From CAZIWJ01 sp964542855 (GTDB taxonomy: Bacteria > Bacteroidota > Bacteroidia > Cytophagales > Cyclobacteriaceae), in assembly GCA_964542855.1 (NCBI GenBank), contig CAZIWJ010000057.1, forward strand, positions 1-17,321: DNA of 17,321 nucleotides. The letters run 5' to 3'. The position numbers and the translations under genes are program-made. The notes below the pieces were generated by a model. That model searched no databases. It was not told the origin of the DNA and saw only the letters and a list, made by a program, of their open reading frames with translations. Of the stretch, positions 7,319 to 13,797 are shown piece after piece. Within the stretch, counting starts at the first letter, position 1, and every line of letters begins with the position of its first letter.

Positions 7319-8473
7319 TTATTTGGCAGTTGGTGCGCTAAAGCTTTTAGCTGCTTCTTCCGCCTGCTGCTGTAAACGGCTGCTTATTTGAGCACCAAGC
7401 GTTGAAAGCTGCTTGTGCCCCTGCTTAAAGGCTGCTGAACGAAATACTTTGTCAACCGCTTTTTCCACCCCGCTAATGTATTCTTCCGATAATTTACCGG
7501 TATCGGCTGGCTTTTGCTGCAGTGCACTGCTTACGAACTTTGCATGATTTGCCGTTACCTGTTCGGCCAGGGAACGGTAAAAAGTTCTTTGCAGCGAGGC
7601 AGCCTGCAATGAAAATGATGTAAGGTCTTTTTGTAGCGCAATATAATCCCGGATACCTTGCTGGTGTTGACCGGGAACTTCGTTTACGAGGGGCGACGCA
7701 GCCTGCTCGGCCTGGGCAGAGAACGATTGCAGGTTGGCTTCGAACTGCTTCCAGCTATTATCGCTGAACTGCTGAAGGGGCTCGCTTACCTGGTTAACCA
7801 TTTCCTGGAAGCGGTCGTTGGCCTGGCTTACCTGGGCGTACATTCCTTCCAGGGCTTTTTCCGACTGGCTGTTGAAGCTATCCATCGCCTGCTTAACCTG
7901 CTCCGGGATTAATACCTGCCCGGCAAAAGGCGATTTGGCCTGCAACTGGCCGAGTACCTTGTAGGGATAGAAAAAGCTTCGGCTTAATTCCAGACCTACG
8001 GTAACCGACCGTTGGAAAAAGGGATACAAACTCGCATACTGCTCGTATGTCGCATAGGGATTGAACGATCCGCTTAAACCGGCAGTGAATAACTCATTGA
8101 ATTTACTGAGCACCTGCTCAATTTGTTGGCTCATTGTTGCAAGCTGCTCACGGTAAGCTTCGGTAAACGCTTCAGGTGAAAACGATTGCATGGAGGCAAC
8201 CCATTTAGTATTAAAACTGCTCAGCATTGAGAAATACTGTTGTGCGTATTCCGGAAGCTTCTGGATGGCCTCCTGGCTGTACCCTTCCGATACAATTTTA
8301 TCGGTTAGTTCTTTCTGCTGACTTACGTAGTCGGCCAGCAGCTGGGAAGAATCAGTATCGTTTAGGTGTTCCATGATCTTTTTCTGGATCTGGCGCGAGG
8401 CGTTGGTCATGGTTTGCACCAGCGATTGCTGGCTTTCGGCAAGATTATCTAATTGTGATGATGAAGTAGTCAT
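7319..8473 (-). CDS. glutamine-rich helical protein, phasin-like
   Basis: The protein has 384 residues, almost all helical, rich in Gln, Ser and Ala, with no signal peptide, no membrane segment and almost no Cys. It resembles phasin or PhaE-type proteins (helical proteins that coat polyhydroxyalkanoate granules or support the synthase) in composition and in repeated amphipathic helices such as EKALEGMYAQVSQANDRFQE and SWKQFEANLQSFSAQAEQAA. However, I see no firm diagnostic motif and no PHA synthase gene nearby. The middle (residues 137-190, e.g. YATYEQYASLYPFFQRS and SFFYPYKVLGQL) is more aromatic and may be a separate structural part. An internal duplication is likely: DYVSQQKELT at 48-57 and DYIALQKDLT at 276-285. 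A TAnnTTTG promoter element lies 57 bases upstream and a strong terminator 49 bases downstream, so it is probably transcribed alone. Call tentative, gene certain. Confidence 0.7.
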   Translation of the reverse strand: MTTSSSQLDNLAESQQSLVQTMTNASRQIQKKIMEHLNDTDSSQLLADYVSQQKELTDKIVSEGYSQEAIQKLPEYAQQYFSMLSSFNTKWVASMQSFSPEAFTEAYREQLATMSQQIEQVLSKFNELFTAGLSGSFNPYATYEQYASLYPFFQRSVTVGLELSRSFFYPYKVLGQLQAKSPFAGQVLIPEQVKQAMDSFNSQSEKALEGMYAQVSQANDRFQEMVNQVSEPLQQFSDNSWKQFEANLQSFSAQAEQAASPLVNEVPGQHQQGIRDYIALQKDLTSFSLQAASLQRTFYRSLAEQVTANHAKFVSSALQQKPADTGKLSEEYISGVEKAVDKVFRSAAFKQGHKQLSTLGAQISSRLQQQAEEAAKSFSAPTAK

Positions 8474-8529
8474 AGGATTTCGTATATGAATGGTGAAAAA
8501 ATTATGTTATTAACTAAAAAATTATACAT

Positions 8530-8537
8530 CAAACATA
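8530..8537 (-). promoter_or_regulatory. candidate Bacteroidota -7 promoter element for the phasin-like gene
   Basis: On the minus strand this reads TATGTTTG, a full match to the Bacteroidota consensus TAnnTTTG. A TGG, close to the -33 TTG, lies about 20 bases upstream. The element is 57 bases before the start codon. The leader between them carries two direct copies of ATAATTTTTT. Confidence 0.45.
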
Positions 8538-8629
8538 ACCTAAAAAATGACTACTTGCCAGCCATTCATTATCAACGGTACTCAAACACCAGTGAACAGG
8601 TTAATTTCAGAAGTGAGCAATTTTAAAAC

Positions 8630-11002
8630 TTACTCTACAGGCACTGAACGCTGAACTTCCAGGTGGGTATTCAGCTTGGTATAAAGCTCTTCCGGGTTAA
8701 AAGGTTTGGTTGCGTAATCGTTCATACCGGCGGCGATAACTTTCTTATTCACGTCAGCAACTACATCGGCAGAAAGAGCAATAATAGGCACCTGCTGGTA
8801 ATAAGGATCGGGCAGCGAGCGGATGAAGTGAGAAGCCTCGTACCCGTTCATTTCCGGCATCTGCAGGTCCATCAGAACCAGGTTGTAAGCGAAAGACTGG
8901 ATTTTCTCGGTGGCTTCTCCCCCATGATTGGCAAAAGCCACTTTTACCCCCCATTTATTTAGAAAATGGCCTACTACCTTCTGGTTTACCCGGTTGTCGT
9001 CGACCACCAGTACAGTAGCCCTGAAGGCACTGAGGTCCTGTTCCCGGTGTTGCTTCTCTTCGGTTACATCCGGGTAGGCCAACTTGCTGTTGTTCACTTT
9101 TTTCATGGGCAATACAAAGTGAAAGTTAGATCCTTTACCCGGCGTACTATCGAGTTCAATGCAGCTGCCCATCATTTCCAGTAGCCGCAGGCATATAGCC
9201 AGCCCCAACCCGGTTCCACCGTATTTGCGGGTGGTATCGATTCCCGCCTGGGAAAACTGGTCGAATACCGTGTTAATTTTATCTTCCGGGATCCCAATAC
9301 CCGTATCAATAACCTGAAAGTGCAGGTTTAGCGTATCTTCTTCACTGTTCTGCAGGTCGATGCGGAGTTCTACCCCACCCTGTTCGGTAAACTTAACAGC
9401 GTTACTCAACAGGTTAGTGAGTACCTGAGTTAAGCGAACGGGATCTCCAACCAGGTGAACTGGTATATTTTCATCAATATTAACCTTTAACCAGATGCCT
9501 TTTTCGTTGGCCCGGGCCAGTAGCGATTGCTTTATTGCGCGGGCAAGTTCGTGCAGGCTCAGTGAAACCGACTCGATTTCAATTTTACCCGATTCTATTT
9601 TATTGAAGTCCAGGATGTCATTAATAATAACCAGCAGGTTATCGGTAGAGAACTTTAGCGTTTCCAGGTGATCGAGCTGGTCTTCTCTTGGTTCCTCTTC
9701 CAGCAGTAACTGGGTTAGCCCCAGCACTGCGTTCATCGGTGTACGGATTTCGTGGCTCATCGTACTTAAGAACTGGGCCTTGGCCATCGCTGCCGATTCG
9801 GCCTGTTGTTTGGCGGTTGTGAGTTCCTTGTTCGTAAGGTACAACAACTCGGCCTGTTCGCGGAGAACGACCTCGGTTTGCTTCAGGTAAGAAATATCGG
9901 AAAAAGTAGCAATGATCCCGTTATCGTAAGGCACAACCAGTACCTTGTACCACGTATCCATATTCCCCTGGTGCAACACCTGCTTTTCTATGCTCCTTTG
10001 CTGCAGGCTTGCGGTAATGAACAGTGGGAGTACCTGCGTATACAAATTAGCAGGAATGATACCTGATACGCTGCCTCCTTCTTTTACATTAATTGAAACA
10101 TCTGAAAGGTGAGTAGCCTTATCGTTGAACAGCCGCAGTTTATAATCCTGGATATTCCCGGAAGAATCGAGAACATTTTTGGCCACAATTACTCCTTCGC
10201 CCAGGGAATTGAGTACTTCCAGCAGTTCTTTACGGCCTTTTGCTACTTCGTTCTGTTTTTTCTCCAGGATCAATTCGGCCTTCTTCTGCTGGTCAATGTT
10301 CTGGAAAGTACCGTACAACTTAATTGTTTTTCCATTAACCTGGTAAGCTTTACCGATAGATCGTACCCAAATGATATTCCCCCTGGCCGTTCTAATTTGC
10401 GTTTCTATGTCGTAGGGTTTCCCTTCTTTAATAGCTTCTTTCACGCACCGCTGAATTTCAGCCCGGCGTTCGGGCAGGTAATAATTTATACCATCTGCTA
10501 CCTGGATAGTTTTATCGAACGTTTCTTCGTGGATGCGATAAGTTTCTTTGGTCCAGGTAATGATGTTACTTTCCACATCGTACTCCCAGCTACCCAAACG
10601 GGCCATTTGCTGCGATTCTTCCAGTAGTTCTTCCAGGTGTACTTGCTGCGAAATGTTCCGGGAAGAAGTAACCAGGTATTGCGCACCTTTTTCTTCCACC
10701 AGCCTTGATGTGGTATCCAGCCATACGTATTCACCCGTTTTGCACCTGAACCGGTATTTTATCTGGTTATCTAGCTTACCACTCAGGCTGTTTCGGTGAG
10801 CCTCTTCGTAAATTCTTTCCATGTCGTCGGGATGGAAAAACTGATAAGGGTTTTTTCCTATCATTTCATTGGGCTCGTACCCTACCACTTCTTTTACTGA
10901 GGGGGTAACGTGCAAAAACGTACCATCGATATCGTGTACGCCGATAAAATCGCGGGTATGCTGAGCAATGATCTGGTAAAACTGTGAGGCAGGAACTTGC
11001 AT
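8630..11002 (-). CDS. soluble PAS-containing hybrid sensor histidine kinase with receiver domain
   Basis: The protein has 790 residues and no membrane segment, so it senses something in the cytosol. Domains in order: PAS1 about 5-117 (typical GVHDIDGTFLHVTPSVKEVVGY), PAS2 about 125-238 (RLGSWEYDVESNIITW; PAS_3 type), a third PAS-like domain about 256-372, and a coiled coil 373-405. HisKA follows with FLSTMSHEIRTPMN (His417), then HATPase with the N-box LLSNAVKF (Asn534), DTGIGIP (566-572) and GGTGLGLAI (595-603). The receiver runs about 663-778 with DD at 668-669, phospho-acceptor Asp712 in LVLMDLQMP, Ser744 and Lys766. All key residues are present, so kinase and phosphorelay should be active. 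There is no output domain, so the phosphate likely passes to another protein; the PAS/H-box protein at 11990 is a nearby candidate partner by position only. The gene seems to be alone or behind DUF2461 at a distance of 182 bases. Confidence 0.95.
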   Translation of the reverse strand: MQVPASQFYQIIAQHTRDFIGVHDIDGTFLHVTPSVKEVVGYEPNEMIGKNPYQFFHPDDMERIYEEAHRNSLSGKLDNQIKYRFRCKTGEYVWLDTTSRLVEEKGAQYLVTSSRNISQQVHLEELLEESQQMARLGSWEYDVESNIITWTKETYRIHEETFDKTIQVADGINYYLPERRAEIQRCVKEAIKEGKPYDIETQIRTARGNIIWVRSIGKAYQVNGKTIKLYGTFQNIDQQKKAELILEKKQNEVAKGRKELLEVLNSLGEGVIVAKNVLDSSGNIQDYKLRLFNDKATHLSDVSINVKEGGSVSGIIPANLYTQVLPLFITASLQQRSIEKQVLHQGNMDTWYKVLVVPYDNGIIATFSDISYLKQTEVVLREQAELLYLTNKELTTAKQQAESAAMAKAQFLSTMSHEIRTPMNAVLGLTQLLLEEEPREDQLDHLETLKFSTDNLLVIINDILDFNKIESGKIEIESVSLSLHELARAIKQSLLARANEKGIWLKVNIDENIPVHLVGDPVRLTQVLTNLLSNAVKFTEQGGVELRIDLQNSEEDTLNLHFQVIDTGIGIPEDKINTVFDQFSQAGIDTTRKYGGTGLGLAICLRLLEMMGSCIELDSTPGKGSNFHFVLPMKKVNNSKLAYPDVTEEKQHREQDLSAFRATVLVVDDNRVNQKVVGHFLNKWGVKVAFANHGGEATEKIQSFAYNLVLMDLQMPEMNGYEASHFIRSLPDPYYQQVPIIALSADVVADVNKKVIAAGMNDYATKPFNPEELYTKLNTHLEVQRSVPVE

Positions 11003-11184
11003 AGGTTAAAAGGACAACTTTTATTTACTGAAACCCAGCAAAAATTGTCCCGCACTTTTAAAATTCACCTCAATAGTTAACTAAAAACTTACCCTGTTTT
11101 AATTTACTTCTTTGTAAACAAAATACTTTGCTGCGCAATAGAACTCCTGCGTAACACCATTACTGCTCTTGCAAAGAGGGTAGC

Positions 11185-11850
11185 CTACACGGAAACAGCC
11201 TGCCTCAGGTATTGCCGAAAAGGTAGCATGTCTTTGTACCGTTGAATAATGTTATCGGTAAAACGATCATTCAGCGGGGCGTTAGCGGGGAGGTGCTGAA
11301 TGACTTCAAAACTTTTCAGGCGGAGTAATTCAATGTGCTCGTGCAACTGATCATAGCCTTTGGGCGCGGTTTTTAACTGATCCTGTTTACTTACTGAGTT
11401 TTCTATTCTACCAAATTGAGCTGTAAATTCGGGAGCATAAATAATTTTCTTCAGGGTGTTGCCGTTGTAATCGATAGCCTCCCGGATGCTGTGTAATATT
11501 CCGGGTGAGGGGCGGTAGAAGCCACCGGCGATGAAGCAGTGTTCAAGCCCCATTTCTACGTAAAAGGAGGGGTGCCCCTTTTGCTGATCCAGCTCAAAAC
11601 CCAGGTAGGTTTTGTATACCGGGGCATTGGGTTTATACACCAGGTTATTATTAATACGGGTAATGGCTTTACGGCCTTCCGTGTGCGTGTAGTCCGGGTC
11701 AATGCTTTCCAGAACAGGATTGAACCGGTTAACCCACTGAATTACTTCTTCACGAATGGCTTTGTATTCGTCCCGGTGTTCATCCATCCAGGATTTGTGG
11801 TTGTTTTGGTTTAGTTGGTTAAAAAAATGGAAAAGCGGCTTAAAATTCAT
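11185..11850 (-). CDS. DUF2461 family protein
   Basis: The protein has 221 residues with the marks of DUF2461 (TIGR02453 type). It begins with LFHFFNQLNQNNHKSWMDEH (family: 'FLxxLxxNNxxxWFxxHR'), has AITRINNNLVYKPNAPVYKT in place of the usual 'FRInRDxRFsxDKxPYKT', then HPSFYVEMG and GGFYRPSPGILHSIREAID (family: 'GGGxYxPxxxxLxxIR'). It closes with a basic C-terminal part ending LPFRQYLRQAVSV. Length is normal for the family, and the function is unknown across it. There is no signal peptide. Its start lies 139 bases from the divergent PAS-protein gene. The hybrid kinase gene lies downstream on the same strand; the 182-base gap contains no clear terminator, so read-through is possible. Confidence 0.88.
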   Translation of the reverse strand: MNFKPLFHFFNQLNQNNHKSWMDEHRDEYKAIREEVIQWVNRFNPVLESIDPDYTHTEGRKAITRINNNLVYKPNAPVYKTYLGFELDQQKGHPSFYVEMGLEHCFIAGGFYRPSPGILHSIREAIDYNGNTLKKIIYAPEFTAQFGRIENSVSKQDQLKTAPKGYDQLHEHIELLRLKSFEVIQHLPANAPLNDRFTDNIIQRYKDMLPFRQYLRQAVSV

Positions 11851-11989
11851 CGGTTTAAATGGCTTTATGGCATATAACTACAAATGCCCGGTAAATTTTT
11901 GGGGTTGAACAATTTTTTTTACCTAAAGGAGCGATTTTTTACAATTAAGGGGCACTAAAAGTACTAAGCCCGGTAGGAATATAAGTTTC

Positions 11990-12586
11990 ATGGATAATAT
12001 TGAGCAATTGTTACCGCACTGGATTAAACGTTCCGGAAAATTCAGTGTGGTTGTTACCGATTTGGAAGGAAAGTACATTTACGTTAACCAAACATTTAAG
12101 GAGCGGTTTTCCTGGTTATCCGATCATTTTATCGGGGAGCCTTTTTCCAATTCGGTTCACCCCGGTGATATGGAAAAGTGTAACCAGGCTGCGAAGGAGT
12201 GCATCATGAACCCCGGTAAAATTGTTAACCTTACCATTCGCAAGCCGGCCAATTCTAAAGGGGTTTACGAGCAGTCCGACTGGGAATTTTCGCTTTTCGA
12301 AAACGAAAAAGGCGAACCGGTGGGCATCATGTCGCTGGGATACGACACCACCAGTTTGCGGCAGTTTAGCGAAACCGTTACCAGGTACGAAATGCAGATG
12401 GCTAAGATTGCCAATACCCAGTCGCACGAAGTCCGGGGCCCACTCACATCTATTATGGGCCTGGTAGACCTGATGCTGAACGACGACAAGGTTCGCAACG
12501 ATGAAAAGCACTTCAATCTGCTTCTTGAAACCTGTAATAAGCTAGATAAAGTAATTCACCAGGTGGTTAAACTGTCCGATAAATAA
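11990..12586 (+). CDS. PAS domain protein with histidine-kinase H-box helix but no ATPase domain
   Basis: The protein has 198 residues. Residues about 12-125 are a PAS domain (KFSVVVTDLEGKYIYVNQTF, later PVGIMSLGYDTT). Residues 137-197 are a HisKA/DHp-like helical hairpin with ANTQSHEVRGPLTSIMGLVD, where His146 is in the H-box position. The stop follows right after the second helix (HQVVKLSDK), and I see no HATPase motifs (N, G1, G2) downstream in any frame. So it either never had a catalytic domain or lost it cleanly. Cytophagales genomes often carry such short PAS proteins with a '(I/V)QSHxVRxPL' box. It may be a phosphotransfer or dimer partner of a full kinase, or a sensor that works without phosphorylation. 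The hybrid kinase about 1 kb away is a candidate partner. There is no membrane segment. Confidence 0.85.
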   Translation: MDNIEQLLPHWIKRSGKFSVVVTDLEGKYIYVNQTFKERFSWLSDHFIGEPFSNSVHPGDMEKCNQAAKECIMNPGKIVNLTIRKPANSKGVYEQSDWEFSLFENEKGEPVGIMSLGYDTTSLRQFSETVTRYEMQMAKIANTQSHEVRGPLTSIMGLVDLMLNDDKVRNDEKHFNLLLETCNKLDKVIHQVVKLSDK

Positions 12587-12622
12587 AAAGCGATACCTTT
12601 TACAGAAGAAATGGTACCGCTT
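12581..12622 (-). terminator. intrinsic terminator between two convergent genes
   Basis: On the minus strand AAGCGGTACC (12622-12613) pairs with GGTATCGCTT (12597-12588), with one G-U pair, and the T-rich tail TTTTTATTT follows. On the plus strand the same stem has an A-C mismatch and no T-run. It therefore fits best as the terminator of the DsbA-like gene, about 160 bases past its stop, though it also lies right after the PAS protein stop. Confidence 0.65.
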
Positions 12623-12782
12623 CATGAAACGTTTTAGCTTTCAGAAGTAATCTGACCGGTTGCTACCCTGAAGCAAGTATGACATCATTCCAGTAAAACA
12701 ACCTTACCCCGCAATCTTTAAATCTCGTGAACATTGTTTTTAGAGCTTGTTACTGCATCGGTTTGGAATATTAATTGTTTGT

Positions 12783-13508
12783 TCAGCGGGCAGGATGTTC
12801 TTCATTAAGTATGGCTACTGCCCGGCTTTTCATTTCGTCGTAAGTGGCATAGCCCAGGGCTATGGCAAAAAGTTCGTCTTTGTAAGCCACCAGTACCGCA
12901 GGATAGCCCTTCACCCCCCAGTTTCGGTTCATCTGAAATTCGTCGTTAGTAGCTTTGCGAATTTCTTCCGAGTGAAAATATTCTTTAAACTGGTTGTAAT
13001 CAGCGTCGAATTCCTCGCAGAGGGAATGGTAAAATTCATCCGTGTTCGGATCTTCGTTTTCCACGTAAAATTTGCGCTGTAGCGCGGCAAAGAAATTTAG
13101 TTCCTGTTCGGGTTTCAACTGGCGAAAGGCCACTACTGCCCGGCAGGCGGGCTCTGTATCGTAGTTAAATTCTTCCCGTTCAAATATTTTGGTACCAAAA
13201 GGTTGCCCGCTGCGTTTTTCCACTTCTTCCCAGTGGTGTTTGAGGAACGATTTCATTTCGTTGTCCCACGGATCACCGCCACCGGGGCGCAGCCCACCCA
13301 GTACCAGTTGAAAGGGGATTCCTTCTTCAACCGCCAGGTTTTTCTTCAGCTTTTGCAGGGCAGGCTCAATTCCCCAGCACCACGAACACATGGGGTCGCC
13401 TACGTAAATCAGTTTTGCATCCGACCTCATTACCTTACCGGAATTTTCACCGGGTAATTGGGCAGGCGTACAGATTCCGGTTTCCGGATCGCAGTATTGA
13501 TTATTCAT
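12783..13508 (-). CDS. cytosolic DsbA-family thioredoxin-fold protein (COG3531 type)
   Basis: The protein has 241 residues. After a short N-terminal extension it reads IYVGDPMCSWCWGIEPAL with the redox pair Cys41-Cys44 (CSWC). LVLGGLRPGGGDPWD follows, then a helical insert, and GVKGYPAVLV with the cis-proline Pro203. This pattern, with 'GDPMCSWCWG', is that of the predicted disulfide isomerases of COG3531, related to FrnE/DsbA. There is no signal peptide, so it acts in the cytosol; the partner is unknown. The N-terminus carries a second cysteine pair, CDPETGIC (Cys6, Cys13), before the fold. I keep the start at ATG 13508 because it includes this motif; ATG at codon 27 would remove it. The divergent small membrane-protein gene begins 43 bases away. 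Confidence 0.9.
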   Translation of the reverse strand: MNNQYCDPETGICTPAQLPGENSGKVMRSDAKLIYVGDPMCSWCWGIEPALQKLKKNLAVEEGIPFQLVLGGLRPGGGDPWDNEMKSFLKHHWEEVEKRSGQPFGTKIFEREEFNYDTEPACRAVVAFRQLKPEQELNFFAALQRKFYVENEDPNTDEFYHSLCEEFDADYNQFKEYFHSEEIRKATNDEFQMNRNWGVKGYPAVLVAYKDELFAIALGYATYDEMKSRAVAILNEEHPAR

Positions 13509-13551
13509 GGGTTCTTTTTATCTCTGCTTACGAAAAGAAAGGGGGGTTGTT

Positions 13552-13797
13552 ATGGGCATGGTTGGGGTAAGCCTTTTTATGCTGGTGGCCAACTGCCGGT
13601 TGCAGCAGGCCACTGCAGGTATTTTAGGTTACCGGACGGTTTGCCTTATTATTTTTGCCCTGGCCTTAATAGGGAAGTCTGTGAGGTATAACATTGAAGG
13701 AAAAAAGCCTTCTATTATAAAAAGACTGCCGTTTCTGCTCGTAGGCACTGCCAGGTTGCCGGGGCTTATTTACCGCCAGGTGGGCTTAAACTACTAA
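13552..13797 (+). CDS. small membrane protein, unknown
   Basis: The protein has 81 residues from ATG 13552. The frame also has an ATG at 13507, but I prefer 13552 because AAAGGGGGG, a good ribosome binding site, stands a few bases before it. The longer start would also overlap the start codon of the divergent gene. Two hydrophobic stretches are visible (MVGVSLFMLVANC and TVCLIIFALALIG), followed by a basic part (KSVRYNIEGKKPSIIKR) and a second weaker hydrophobic piece. Codon choice looks like that of its neighbours. No family is recognised. Its TAA (13795-13797) overlaps by two bases the TAG of the barrel gene on the other strand (complement of 13794-13796). The gene is plausible but not proven. 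Confidence 0.55.
   Translation: MGMVGVSLFMLVANCRLQQATAGILGYRTVCLIIFALALIGKSVRYNIEGKKPSIIKRLPFLLVGTARLPGLIYRQVGLNY

Noticed and set aside
10109..10627. 172-codon frame opposite the hybrid kinase
   Set aside because: It is the complement of well-conserved PAS and linker codons, so it is a shadow of the kinase gene.
11003..11184. Promoter of the hybrid kinase gene
   Set aside because: TAAGTTTT and TATTTTG resemble the TAnnTTTG element but each has a mismatch or wrong length and no -33 TTG at the right distance.
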